Source: Lingula anatina
Lineage: Eukaryota > Brachiopoda > Lingulata > Lingulida > Lingulidae
Direction of reading: 5' to 3'
Assembly (NCBI RefSeq): GCF_001039355.2
Contig: NW_019774047.1
Coordinates: 108,800-172,799 of the forward strand
Length of the DNA stretch: 64,000 bases
Of the stretch, positions 1 through 10,593 are shown piece after piece (the stretch's first letter is position 1; every line of letters begins with the position of its first letter). A program made the translations under genes and the position numbers. The notes under the pieces are model-generated. The model did not search any database, was not told the DNA's origin, and worked only from the letters and a program-made list of their open reading frames with translations.

Positions 1-624
1 AATAAGAGGCGGGTTTAATTTGTCAATCTGACTGCATTCAGCGAGAGTCCCTGTTAATTTGGATTGATCTACGAAGAAGGATGGTTTTATTTGGAATAAG
101 CCCTTACATTTATTGAAACAAAGTAACATTTTGTAAAGTAACTAGCACCAAAACAGTGGAGGTGCCTCTATATTACATCCTCAGTTGATGCTGTCAGTGT
201 GTCAAACTCAGTGTCTTTTGTCAAAGCACTGCTTTAATATAATGGTGCCAGAGTTTGGTAGAAGCATTTTGGCATCTGTGTTTTTAGATAAATATGAAGC
301 GGACTGTCAAAGCTTCACCACTGAAAATTGCTTAGATAAAACAAACTGTTTTAAACTGCAACAGTCATAAATTACACAAAGCAATGCTAATTGGAAAAAA
401 ATTCCTTTCCCTACCTTTTGTATAAAGTACATTTTTTCTGTCCATCTTTTTTCTCTTGTTCCAACAACAACAACAACAACAATAATACTTGCATCTAATT
501 GATACCAAGATTGTGACATTTATTGCCACAATGCAACACCTACCGGTACTTGAACAATGTATAGTGTTTAATATCACAACAATGCAATATTTTCTGCTGC
601 AATGATGTTCTATGCCATACATAC

Positions 625-723
625 CTTTGGTTCATCATACCAAATGCAGCAGCCACCATGAATGGTGAGGTCAGTATTGTAACACCCACGGCCACGGTTT
701 TGACAGTTTGAATGGTACCACAC
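625..723 (-). CDS. DDX1: DDX1 exon f: C-terminal zinc-ribbon-like segment
   Basis: A 99-bp exon, phase 0 at both ends, reading VWYHSNCQNRGRGCYNTDLT followed by IHGGCCIWYDEPK. Vertebrate DDX1 has [20 protein letters not shown] and then DGGCTIWYNE, so the Cys positions and WY pairs are conserved. The acceptor is ctctcag and the donor is AAG|GTATGT. A longer open frame on the same strand in another phase covers this exon but is a shadow. The remaining tail, about 110 residues in vertebrates, must lie left of the window. I saw no further exon between 624 and 1. Confidence 0.94.
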
Positions 724-814
724 CTGAGAGAACGATAAAATTGAGCATACATACTTGTGCATTAATCAAATGAAAAAAAAATTCAAAATTTTTTCTTTAA
801 TGTTTCTCATTTGA

Positions 815-818
<4 letters not shown>

Positions 819-860
<42 letters not shown>
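819..860. repeat. (AG)n microsatellite
   Basis: About 21 uninterrupted AG units in the intron between DDX1 exons e and f. Confidence 0.98.
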
Positions 861-864
<4 letters not shown>

Positions 865-950
865 ATGGACCTTTAATTATTATCTTTTGTGTCTACATGT
901 GAATGGAAAACTTAATTGGTAAATATACTTTATTGATCTGCTTTTCTTAC

Positions 951-993
951 CTTTTCCTTTACTGTAGAAACTAAGGAAATGGCCAATCCCATT
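951..993 (-). CDS. DDX1: DDX1 exon e: MGLAISLVSTVKEK
   Basis: A 43-bp micro-exon: one base finishing the Arg codon of motif VI, then 14 codons MGLAISLVSTVKEK. Vertebrate DDX1 has MGLAISLVATEKEK at the same place. The acceptor is gttgcag and the donor is AAG|GTAAGA, ending in phase 0. It is too short to stand out as an open reading frame and was placed by homology and splice phase. Confidence 0.93.
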
Positions 994-1516
994 CTGCAAC
1001 GAAAAAGGTGATTACATTTCAAAAATATTTTTCAAAACTTGTCACTTTTTGATCATGTAACTTTCAGAAATTTACTGCTATATCTAATAACATAGTGATA
1101 CTATATGTTATGCATATGCTGTGAAGCAAAATAATGCATTTTACATGTCTCATTATCCTGGACTATAAGCTTAATTATCAGTAATCCTGTCATCAAATAT
1201 ATCCAGGAAATGGGTTCCTGAGGGTAAGCTAGTACTCTTTACAATGTGGGGAAGAGCAGGGGGATATCCCATGCCTAACTATTGACACCACTTATAGTTT
1301 CTACTTGTCAGGATTTCTGGACAACACATCTGTCAGCAAACTAGATTCATGTAGTCTAGTCTTCAATGGGCTTTCAATGATGCCTTAATGATGACAAATC
1401 TTAATGTAGTTCAGTGGTGATTTTAAAGTTAGTGTGACTCCCAATATAGCACTTTTAACCATGCACTCCACTGGCTGAGATAGCAAGTACATCGTTAATA
1501 CATCCCAACTTTAGAA
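994..1516. other. DDX1 intron, no feature seen
   Basis: Intronic sequence. A segment around 1220-1270 (CTCTTTACAATGTGGGGAAG) recurs near 51045, so part is an old dispersed repeat. Confidence 0.5.
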
Positions 1517-1657
1517 GAACTGGGCTCTATAACTCGAAAGCATCGCACACTGCTGTCATTTCGAGGCCATTAGAGCCTATATAGGGTGAATAAATCCCGA
1601 GTTATGGAATAGAGACACTTGCGCTTTGCAATGCTTTCAAGTAATGGAGCCCTGCAA
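1517..1657. mobile_element. Small foldback element
   Basis: GGGCTCTATAACTCGAAAGC at the left pairs imperfectly with GCTTTCAAGTAATGGAGCCC at the right, enclosing about 95 bp. No coding content. Confidence 0.5.
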
Positions 1658-1659
1658 CT

Positions 1660-1795
1660 AAAATGGTATCTAGAGTCTAGAGTATATACTAAACCTACAT
1701 GTAGAACCCACCAATAACCCACCAAACATCCAAAATGGTATCCAGAGTATATACTGAACCTACATGTAGAACCCACCAAGGACCCACCAAACATC
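1660..1795. repeat. Two-copy tandem repeat, about 70 bp
   Basis: AAAATGGTATC...CCCACCAAACATC occurs at 1660-1731 and again from 1732, differing by a short internal duplication of TAGAGTC and a few substitutions. Confidence 0.9.
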
Positions 1796-2379
1796 ATATA
1801 CTGAATCAAGAGATATGGACACGTTTCACAAAACAACTTCAGTCCATAAATTGGTCTAAACTTGAAGACTTTTTTTTTTACTTAATGGCCCAAGTTAAAT
1901 TAGTTGTAGTCCAATTATATGAAATCATGCGCAGTTGAGCACAGAAATAATGAGATGTTACCAAAAGTAACAATTTTTAAAACCTTCACTGGTTACTCTT
2001 TTTATATAACTCCACCCCTCTTTCACGAATGGACCTGTTTTACACCAAGAAAGACATGGTGACATTTCAGTCCAATAGTCACTATGCTGTGAATCTATCT
2101 TGAGGTAAAGTGGATCAATTAAATTTCTGGTCAAAATGTTGAGATCAATTTACTGGCTAAAAGTAGTCTGCACAGCATGGATTTTAATAAATAAGTCTGA
2201 GCTTAAAACGGGATTAAGAACCACACAGTCTCAAATGCACAAATGATTCAACTGCAGTTTAGATTTATGTCACAATGTATAGGCAGCATCAAATGTGGCC
2301 ATTCTCTTGAGCCAAATGTAAAGAATGGTACCATTCAGACAAGACTGAATAATATAGCATCAATTTGGCATAATTTTTT
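1796..2379. other. DDX1 intron, no feature seen
   Basis: No exon, foldback or repeat could be supported here. Confidence 0.4.
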
Positions 2380-2790
2380 TTTATGGGGGGGGGGGGGTTT
2401 AAAAGTTCTATGAATTTCCTTGTCCCATGCCCAAGTTTTAAGGGATAACAGCTGTTCGTATGAGATAAATATTGCACAATAAATATATTGTAAACAATCA
2501 TAGAAATATAATAAATCCCATTTTACCACCAAAACAGCCGTTATTGCAATTATTTTGTATTCTGTGCTTGCCATCAGATGACATGGACCTTCACAGATGG
2601 CTATATCCCAGTACTTAATTTCTATAGAGATTAAGAAATTTTGCAATTAATCTCTATAGAGATTATTACAAAAAAAAAGTTTTTAATGTTGGAATGCATT
2701 CATTAACAATTGGTGGGTATGGGGAAAATCTCTTCGTTTACCCCAGGAAAATCGTTTAATTTTTTTTTACCAAAATAAAAAGTTGTCCCT
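2380..2790. repeat. Dispersed repeat F, copy 1
   Basis: The core CATTTTACCACCAAAACAG with flanks GGATAACA and TCGTATGAGAT recurs at 49030-49245 and, inverted, at 9530-9835. A G-run (2386-2398) lies at its edge. Nature unknown; probably a small transposon. Confidence 0.8.
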
Positions 2791-3036
2791 TTAAAATGTG
2801 TTAACTAAGAACTAGCATTTTACGACTTAAAACACACATACTCAAAACTACCAGTAACTCTGAATGTATTGATCACACAAACCAAATCTTAAGTTCTACA
2901 TGGCATGATTGTAGTATTATGTTAGTCTGATCGCTGACGAAAGCATCTGGCATAATATCAAGACAGATATCCCCATTGAATCAATCAGTAATTCATATCA
3001 ACATTTCTGTTTGATCAAATCCATTTTCCCATAAAG

Positions 3037-3207
3037 CGCATTCAGAACAGCAGACTGACAGCTCCGTGGATCAAATATGGCCGACCCACTTGAATGTTTG
3101 TTGTATAATCCCCACAGGGAATATTTTCAGTGTCTAATCAGGAATAAAACGGCAAGGGCTGACATATTTGATCTGCAGATCTGTAAGTCCGTTGTTCTGA
3201 ATGTGCT
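3037..3207. mobile_element. Foldback MITE family A, copy 1
   Basis: Left arm GCGCATTCAGAACAG and GGATCAAATATGGCCGACCC; right arm ATTTGATCTGCAGATC and GTTCTGAATGTGC. The family recurs at least seven more times in this window. Confidence 0.8.
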
Positions 3208-3608
3208 CTTATGCATAAAACTGGACTGACGAACTGATGGGCTCCACACTGATGGGCTCCTGCTAAATAATCCTAATCCTTTCCAACTAACCAATGTATA
3301 TAATTGGTAAATTTCTTATATAACATATATATTTAGAATGGTCTAGTGCAGTCTGTTGTAAACAACCTCTTTTTCAAGGTAAAACTAAAATGTGCTGGGG
3401 TACAACCCATCACGGAATGACATGAATATTGCATTTAAAAAAAAATTGAAAAGAGATATTGATAAATCACAACATTACAACTATATTGAAAACTATCAAA
3501 ATTCCACAGCATGATAGAAAGCTTGCCAATGGGTATAATTTTCATTTCGCAAAGTGCTATCCAGTAATTTTAATGCAACTGTTCTAAACATCAAACTCTC
3601 TGCCATTT

Positions 3609-3644
3609 CTTTTTTTTTTTTTTTTTTTTTTTTTGGGGGGGGGG
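3609..3644. repeat. poly-T/poly-G tract
   Basis: About 26 T followed by 9 G. A shorter T...G counterpart lies near 6138-6168 in the duplicated block. Confidence 0.95.
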
Positions 3645-3925
3645 CATGTTGAACAGCTGGAGAACTAAAATTTAGACCGTTTTTTTATTTGTTTGTCTAA
3701 GGACAATTTTCTATGTGAAACACTTGAGTAAAGTCAGCAAAATGTTTATTTGAACAACATTAATTGGCAGTGCACCAATTATTTGTTGAACAGTATTCTT
3801 AGAAAAGAGGCTTTAAGCTTCCTTTTCATTTAACTGATATGCATCATAATGCATGCTGATAAATAATCCTTATCCTTTCCAACTAAACAAAGTGTATATA
3901 AAATTGCTAAATTTTCTTATATAAC

Positions 3926-3927
<2 letters not shown>

Positions 3928-3991
<64 letters not shown>
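3928..3991. repeat. (AT)n microsatellite
   Basis: About 31 AT units, inserted into the 3860-4110 copy of the local duplication and short in the 3260-3430 copy. Confidence 0.98.
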
Positions 3992-3993
<2 letters not shown>

Positions 3994-6370
3994 ATGGTAT
4001 AGTACAGAGTTTATCGTAAACAACTTCTTTTTCAAGGTAAAGATAAAGTGTGCTAGGGTACATACCATCACTACATACCTGTTACATGTGAATATTGGGT
4101 TTAAATAAAAACAAGGCAGCAAAGCTGTCAAATGTACAGACAAAAAACAGAAAATAAAGATGCAAACAAGATAACAAGTTTACCATCATTTTTACATATG
4201 TTGTAAAGATGCAGGAAATGCCAAACAAACACTTTTACTTATCTTACTAATTAAATAATGAAACATGCATGTTAACATGCCTAAGAATTAAATCTGAGGA
4301 AATGTGAAAAAACAGCATTTCTTCAAAATAATGGCCCAATTAAGCTGATTTTTAAACTCAACCTGCGTTTTAGCAGGAATGACCACTCCTGTGAGTTTAC
4401 TGACAATTGGCCTATCTGTTTTTCTTATTTTGTGTTTACAGTGTTGCATATATGCTGAAAAGTGAAAAAAAAAAGCATAACTAAAATAGTGGCCCGATCA
4501 TGCCTATTTTCTAACTTGACCTGCGTTATAGTAAGATTGATTACTCCTATGAGTTTCATGACAACAGGCCTAACGGTTTTCCTTGAAATGTGTTTACAGT
4601 GTTGCATATATGCTGAAAAGTGAAAAAACAGCATAAGTTCTACAATAATGGCCCGATCATGCTGATTTTCGGACTTGACCTGCGTTTTATGGATATTCAT
4701 CAGCTCTGTAAATATACAGCCAAAAAGTAAAACTGCCTTCCACTTATCGCGTTTACAATGAAAGTGCACGGCGACAGTGACAGTGACAGTGACGGCAACG
4801 CCAGCCACGACAGACGCAGGTGATGGCAATATGTACAGACACATCTGTACATATTTACTGTACTGTTTGAGAACAGTAAGTGACATGGTTTTTCTTAAAT
4901 GGTCATCATGGGAGCAGTGCCCAAAATAAGTTTTTTTCAAATTTTGATGCAATATTACATAATGTTAAACAGCTTAATGACCATCAATTTTTAATAATAA
5001 AATATTAGTATCATGGATATTCAGAAAATGTGACTAGCAAAGGTCTTCAGGCCCATGGAACTTCAAAGTCACAACTTGAAAATGCCAAAATGTAAACAAG
5101 ACAGCACTGTTCTGAAATGTTTTTTTTCCATTTTTAACAATTTTTTTAACATAAACAAAATTAACAGGTTACTGCCATTTTTATACGATCAACTAAGAAA
5201 ATTGATGAGATGGGAAAAATATCAATACAACAGTGTTAAATGTCCAATTTCCTCCATCCTGAGATTCTGAACATAGTGAATGATTGCATCTGACAAACTG
5301 CAATGATATGAGTTTATTTCCATTTTTGACACTTTATTACACAATACACGATAACAAGTTTACCATCATTTTTACATAATCAACTAACAATTTTGTAAAG
5401 ATTCAGGAAATGTCAAACAAACACTTTTATGTATCTTATTAGTAAAATAATAAGACTGTTAACATGCCTAAGAATTGAATCTGAGGAAATGTGAAAAAAC
5501 AGCATAACTTCTAAAGTAATGGCCCGATCATGCCGATTTTCGAACTTGACCTGCGTTTTAGTAAGATTGATTACTCCTGTGAGTTTCATGACAACAGGCC
5601 TAACGGTGTTCCTTAAAATGTGTTTACAGGGTTGCATATATGCTGAAAAGTGAAAAAACAGCATAAGTTCTACAATAATGGCCCGATCATGCTGATTTTC
5701 GAACTTGACCTGCGTTTTATGAATATTCATCAGCTCTGTAAATATAAAGCCAAAAAGTAAAACTGTCCTCCACTTATCGTGTTTACAAGGAAAGTGCACG
5801 GCATCGGCGACGGCATCGGCATCGGCATCGGCGACGGCATTGGCGACGACAGACGCAGGTGATGGCAATATGTACAGACACATCTGTGTCTGTACATAAA
5901 AATTAAAAGAGATATTGATAAATCACAACATAAACTATAAATAGTACAGGTACAAGCAAAAAGATTTCTTGTATTAAATCAAAATAACAGTCATACTGAC
6001 AATTAAAATTTGAGAATGGGACAGTAAGCCTGGGTATAGTTGCCATCTAGCAGGAGCACTATATTGACTGCACAGTGCTGACCAGTAATTTTTTAGTACT
6101 AACCAACAGTTCTTAACATCAAACTCTTTGCCAGTTTTTCTTTTTTTCCTTTTGGTGGGGGAGGGGGGGCATGTTGCACAACTGTAATAATTTAAACTTT
6201 TGTGTTTGTCAAGGAGCAATTTTCTATGTGAAACACTGGAAAAAAGTCAGCAAAATGTTTGTTCGAACCAAAGAACAACAATTATTGGCAGTGTATCAAT
6301 TTGTTGAGCACTGTTCTTGGCAAGGAGTCTTTAGGTTTCAGTTTCATTTCACAGCTTGTAGATACAGATA

Positions 6371-6688
6371 CAGGCCTACCCAACTACCAGACTCGGCACC
6401 AAATGATCTTGAATTCACCTGTAGATTGGACAACACTACCCGTTTTCAAGGTGTGTATCGGTATGCGCTTCAGAGTATCAGACGCGACACCACTCTTGCC
6501 TAGTACGCGATGTGATAGTGATGATTCTTAGCAGAGTTGGAAAGTAGTGCATCTTATCTCAAAATTTGTTCAGGAGTATGATACTGTGAAATGTGTACTG
6601 ACGAACACCTTGAAAAAGGGTAGTGTGGTCTGATCTACCGGTGAATTCAGGATCATTCGGTGCCGAGTCTGGGAGTTGGGTAGGCCTG
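6371..6688. mobile_element. Foldback MITE with about 95-bp arms
   Basis: CAGGCCTACCCAACTACCAG at the left is mirrored by GAGTTGGGTAGGCCTG at the right, and the arms continue through ACTCGGCACC and GAATTCACC to the ACACTACCC segment. Short plus-strand open frames here are by-products. Confidence 0.85.
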
Positions 6689-6942
6689 AAGATTGAGCAG
6701 TTTGTCATATTCAAACTGCTCTATCTTCTTTGTAAAAGTTCTCACAAAAAAACTAATGACTATACATATTTGCAGCAGCTACAAATTAAGCAAGTAATAA
6801 TCAAGTACATAAATTAAGAACAGACAAGTCATCATCTGCAGGCCTTCTAACATTCACATTTAACCATAACATACATGTACTTCTTTAAGTGTATTATTCA
6901 AAATACTGACAACCAAAAGGAAACATGACGTATTTAAAGAAA

Positions 6943-6992
6943 CCAACCTCCGTTTCCTCCCAGTCAACTTTGCTGTCTTCCTCAGGATGTCG
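6943..6992 (-). other. Unsupported exon-like segment in DDX1 intron
   Basis: On the minus strand a 50-bp stretch between cacag and GTTGGT reads GVRHPEEDSKVDWEETE and looks coding in composition. It lies in the intron between DDX1 exons d and e. Its phase does not fit there: read in the DDX1 frame it meets a stop after four codons. It could be a chance open stretch, an unproductive poison-type exon, or an exon of an unknown gene. I do not recognise the peptide. Confidence 0.12.
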
Positions 6993-7733
6993 TACACCTG
7001 TGAAGCATTTCATGATTCCTTGACATATCCACCTCCGGAAGCCAACGGTTATAAATCTACTTAAGGTACTTACAGCTATGGGCCAGAAGTGTCTTGTTAG
7101 GTCACATTCATTTTGACTCTGGTAAAGTCAGGATATTAGAAAGGGGGGGGGGGGGGGGGAGGTGTCAAATTAATTCATTCATCAATCCCCCATCCAATGA
7201 AAATTGGGAAAATGAAATATGAAATATGGTTCTACTGATTGTTCTAATATTTATTTTCATCATCTCCCTTATTTCAGAGATGGAAAGTGTGCCAGATAAA
7301 CAATTTTGTATTTTTAGAAGGGTGTGGATCCCCCCATGATAGTGGCACTTCTAATACCTTGTGTCTTCCCTGTCTATTACTCCAGAGTATGAACCAAATT
7401 TGAGTTATTTTTAGCTCAAAATCATTTTTCCATCATTTTCAATCAAATTCACATCTAAACACACTCATATGTAAAATCGGTTAGTAATAAATCACCTTCA
7501 ATATCTAAACTGATAATTTAAAGAAATGCATTCTGCTTGAGTATCTAACAAAAATCACATAGACCAATATGTTAGCTAAGTTTCATATCACTGATTCAGA
7601 AGTAATACTGATTCATACTGAAAGGCATCATACCATACCATACTATACTGAACCAAATCATACTATACCATACTGAACTGCACCAAACTATACCATACTG
7701 AACCATACCAAACAATACTACAACAGGCCCATA
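6993..7733. other. DDX1 intron with G-run, otherwise nothing seen
   Basis: Contains a G-run at 7143-7160 and ordinary intronic sequence. The TACCATACTG-type simple repeat begins near 7615. Confidence 0.5.
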
Positions 7734-7888
7734 GCCAGCAAATTCAAAAGGGGGGTTCTTTTTCTGAAAAAGTGGACCTTTTACAATGAAACTTGTGTAT
7801 GTAGATAAATTTTTACCCAAAATGGACCTTTTCCTGACAAAAGGGGCGGTTCCTTCGAACCCCCTGAACCCCCCTGTCTACGGGCCTG
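7734..7888 (+). mobile_element. MITE family C, copy 1
   Basis: CAGGCCCATAGCCAGCAA at the left and CTACGGGCCTG at the right frame AAGGGGGGTTC, AAAAAGTGGACC and a mirrored ACCTTTTCC/CCCTTTTG interior. Related copies lie at 14022, 38055, 56455 and 57861. Confidence 0.9.
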
Positions 7889-8138
7889 TATAAAATACTG
7901 AATTGCATCATGCTGTACCATACTTATTGCACAATGTGCTCCTGAATTGCACAGTACTGACTGTGATCTTATGATAATTTACTATACCACAGTGTACTGT
8001 ACCATACCATAATCTACTTTACTGCATGTACCATATTGTATTGTAAAGTAGTAACTGCACATAGCATATCATACCATGCCATGATGAACTGCACCTTTAT
8101 TGTACTACAGCATATTGTACTCTACTATCATGCCATAC

Positions 8139-8310
8139 TGGGATAGCGCTAGCAATTTTTTCCGCTTAGCCAAATCATCACTTTTTTGTCAATTTGTTAT
8201 GAAAATGGTTTTAATTTGACTAAAATTCATCAAATCAAGTCCTTTTTGTTTAGCCAATTTAAGTCAGTTTTACCATTTGGCTAAATTGGTGAGTGCTAGC
8301 ACAACCCCAG
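8139..8310. mobile_element. MITE with GCTAGCA ends
   Basis: CTGGGATAGCGCTAGCA and TTAGCCAAAT at the left are mirrored by ATTTGGCTAA and TGCTAGCACAACCCCAG at the right. CCATA stands on both sides, a possible 5-bp target duplication, though the host array itself contains CCATA words. Confidence 0.7.
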
Positions 8311-8544
8311 CCATAAATTGCTGTACCATAATGGTCTGTACCACATGGCACTGTCCTGTACCACATGGCACTGTTCTGTACCATAAATGTTCTGTCCTGT
8401 ACTGTTCTTGGCACACAGAGCATGTAAACTAGGAGGAAAGTCACCATAGTGGTCAACTTTTTCTTTGTTCATTTAGTAACCAAACTCATTATAAATGATA
8501 AGAACAGGCTTTTTGAGTAACTTGAATGGTTTAAAAGGAAAATA

Positions 8545-9150
8545 TTAGTAGCACTTATATTTTTTTCTTTTCTTTCTTCTCTGTTTCCAGAAGCCGAGCC
8601 CATTAAAAAAGACAAGTTGTAAATGAAACCCACTGTAAATGAAAAACCAAACATATTTTCAGTTATTTCAGTATTTGCATATAAACTGTAATCAGTTCCT
8701 AATGTTTCAGTTTTATGTTACTAATTGGTTTGTGATGAAACATCCTCTTCAAAGGCTTCTTTGTCACATAATGCTAATAAAAATAGTTCCCAGGTGAATT
8801 CAATTACAGTCATTTCATAACCTAAGCCACAAAAACTTCATTAAAAATATTAGTATCATTGATATTTTTTCTTTTCACTTTCCTTTTTCTCTGATGACAT
8901 TTTCTGTTTCAAGAAGCCAAGCCCCATAAAAACAAACATACAAAACTCACTGTAAATGAAAAAACAAGCATATTTTTGTTATTTCAGCATTTGCAAATAA
9001 ACTTTAATCAGTTCCTCACGTTTCAGTTTCAAGTTACTAATTGGTTCGTGATCTATCATTCTCTTGAAAGAGTTCTTTATTAAGGCATGATAATGAAGCT
9101 CCTTTTAAGGTGAATTCAATTACACTCATTTCATAACTGAGGCTGCAAAA
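8545..9150. repeat. Diverged tandem duplication, about 310 bp units
   Basis: 8545-8835 and 8860-9150 share TTCAGTTAC, ATCAGTTCCT, ACTAATTGGTT and GGTGAATTCAATTACA in order, with many substitutions. This is an old duplication within the intron. Confidence 0.8.
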
Positions 9151-9423
9151 CATCATTTTACATGTCAAAAACAATTGGAACATTCACCAATGTCTCAAAA
9201 ATAAAAAACAACATTTTGGCAAATGTGCAAATAAAATTTGCAATTCCAATATTGCTGTAATTACACCTGGTGATAAATTGCAAAGGACTGATATTTTCAA
9301 TAACTTATTAGGGATGGGCCTAACACAAAAAATTTAAAATTTATTTAAAAGATGTTCTTATCCTTGCAAAAGCTGAAAAGTGTATAAAAACCTTTAATCA
9401 AGTTAACAAATATCCAACTTTAT

Positions 9424-9431
9424 TATATATA

Positions 9432-9507
<76 letters not shown>
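9424..9507. repeat. (AT)n microsatellite
   Basis: About 40 AT units with one TTA interruption near its left end. Confidence 0.98.
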
Positions 9508-9509
<2 letters not shown>

Positions 9510-9529
9510 ATCAAATCTATTAAAGGATT

Positions 9530-9835
9530 AAAAGGATAACAACAGTTACTGTTCCTTTTGGTCAAAAGACAGATTTTCCTGAGGTAAATGATGATTTCCC
9601 CACACTTACCAATGGTTAATGAAGTTTGGTTTTTTGTAAGAATCTAAGAGATTTTTATCATAGAGGTATAGCCATCTATGAAGGTCCATGTGTTCTTGAT
9701 GACAAGCACAGATTATAGAATAATTGTGATAATTGCTGTTTTGGTGGTAAAACAGAACTTATTATATTTCCACGACTTGTTTACAATGTATTTATTGTGA
9801 AACATGAATCTCATACGAACAGTTTTTTCCCTTCA
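9530..9835 (-). repeat. Dispersed repeat F, copy 2 (inverted)
   Basis: Reverse complement of 2380-2790. It shares CTGTTTTGGTGGTAAAA and TCATACGAACAG, and ends about 110 bp left of DDX1 exon d. Confidence 0.8.
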
Positions 9836-9946
9836 GAATTGGCTTCTCTCAGAACAAAAAATGTCAGCTTGTGTTCAAAAGGGAACCGGGAAAAATTTCT
9901 TTTTTATCCTATATCAACAATAAATTCTAAGTATATCATACACTAC

Positions 9947-10019
9947 CTTTCAGCTCTACCAACCCTGCCAATTCGGTGAACATAATTTTCTTTCTCGTCT
10001 GGAAGTGTCACATTTATCA
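9947..10019 (-). CDS. DDX1: DDX1 exon d: helicase motif VI
   Basis: A 73-bp exon, two bases at the start and two at the end. Joined to exon c it reads [20 protein letters not shown] followed by [16 protein letters not shown] is the DDX1 form of motif VI, whose arginines contact the ATP gamma-phosphate. The acceptor is tttatag and the donor is GAAAG|GTAGTG. The terminal AG plus the first A of exon e gives the expected Arg codon. The next intron is about 9 kb and holds most of the local duplications in the left part of the window. Confidence 0.96.
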
Positions 10020-10304
10020 CTATAAAAAAGCAAATATTATGATTAAAAAATTACAGTTGCAAATATTTTTAACTGCCTCATGCAAATTAATGAATTCATG
10101 GCAGGCCAGTTCATAATCAAGTCTAATTCCAATCTTGCCTGGGTCAAATGAGAATTATAATAAACACATCTTCATTTAACACAATTTTGACATCTTTGAA
10201 GGGCATATTAGCCCCTCCCCCCACTAAAAAAACATAGAAGCAATCACAAATATTAAAACTTGTTGTATATCGCGGGCTTTGAGAGTTAATAAGATATCAG
10301 GACA

Positions 10305-10474
10305 CAGAGTGGATGGAGGCTGTCTTCTGGTTCAACCCAAAAATGCTCAGAATTTTTCAAGTTTACATTCATGGGCATGTAATTTTTTCGGAAGACAATC
10401 AAAAGTGAAGGATATATGGATCAACAAAGATAATCTATAAGACTGTCAGAAAATATCCCTGGATACCACCCCTG
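10305..10474 (+). mobile_element. MITE family B, degenerate copy
   Basis: GGCTGTCTTCTGG, TCAAGTTTACATT, GGAAGACAATCAAAA, GGATCAACAAAGATAAT and GACTGTCAGAAAATATC follow the family in order. The ends (GTGGATGGAG, GATACCACCCCTG) are decayed. Confidence 0.75.
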
Positions 10475-10520
10475 TGACACTTGTTGATAAGAAGGACAAC
10501 AGATGGACATTAAAACTAAC

Positions 10521-10593
10521 CATATGGAAGTCCGTGGATGTCAATACCTCTGGCCGCCACATCTGTGCATATGAGGAATCTGACCTCATTATT
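10521..10593 (-). CDS. DDX1: DDX1 exon c: helicase motif V
   Basis: A 73-bp exon, phase 0 at its start and one extra base at its end. It reads [20 protein letters not shown] followed by [14 protein letters not shown] is the DEAD-box motif V that couples ATP hydrolysis to RNA binding. Vertebrate DDX1 reads [20 protein letters not shown] at this place. The acceptor is ttttcag and the donor is TATG|GTTAGT. The 480 bp that separate it from exon d form one of the shorter introns in this gene. Confidence 0.96.

Larger units (their letters stand above)
3260..6350. repeat. Mosaic of local duplications inside a DDX1 intron
   Basis: Blocks recur: 3260-3430 is similar to 3860-4110; 3440-3840 to 5900-6345; 4170-4870 to 5345-5890. 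The last block contains sub-repeats built on GACCTGCGTTTTA and CAGTGTTGCATATATGCTG, and ends in a hexamer-like GGCATCGGCGAC run (5800-5850) whose counterpart at 4765-4815 is GACAGTGACGGC. A segment near 4965-5110 also has a relative at 55725-55880. No gene product is recognisable, although long minus-strand open frames arise from the repeat. Confidence 0.8.
7615..8420. repeat. Degenerate TACCATACTG-type simple repeat
   Basis: A loose array of ACCATACTATACTG-like words extends over some 800 bp and is interrupted by two small transposons (7734-7888 and 8139-8310). Confidence 0.8.

Noticed and set aside
540-752. 70-codon minus-strand frame reading TVAVGVTILTSPFMVAAAFG, like a membrane segment
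   Set aside because: It is the wrong frame of DDX1 exon f. The frame one base over gives conserved DDX1 protein with matching splice phases.
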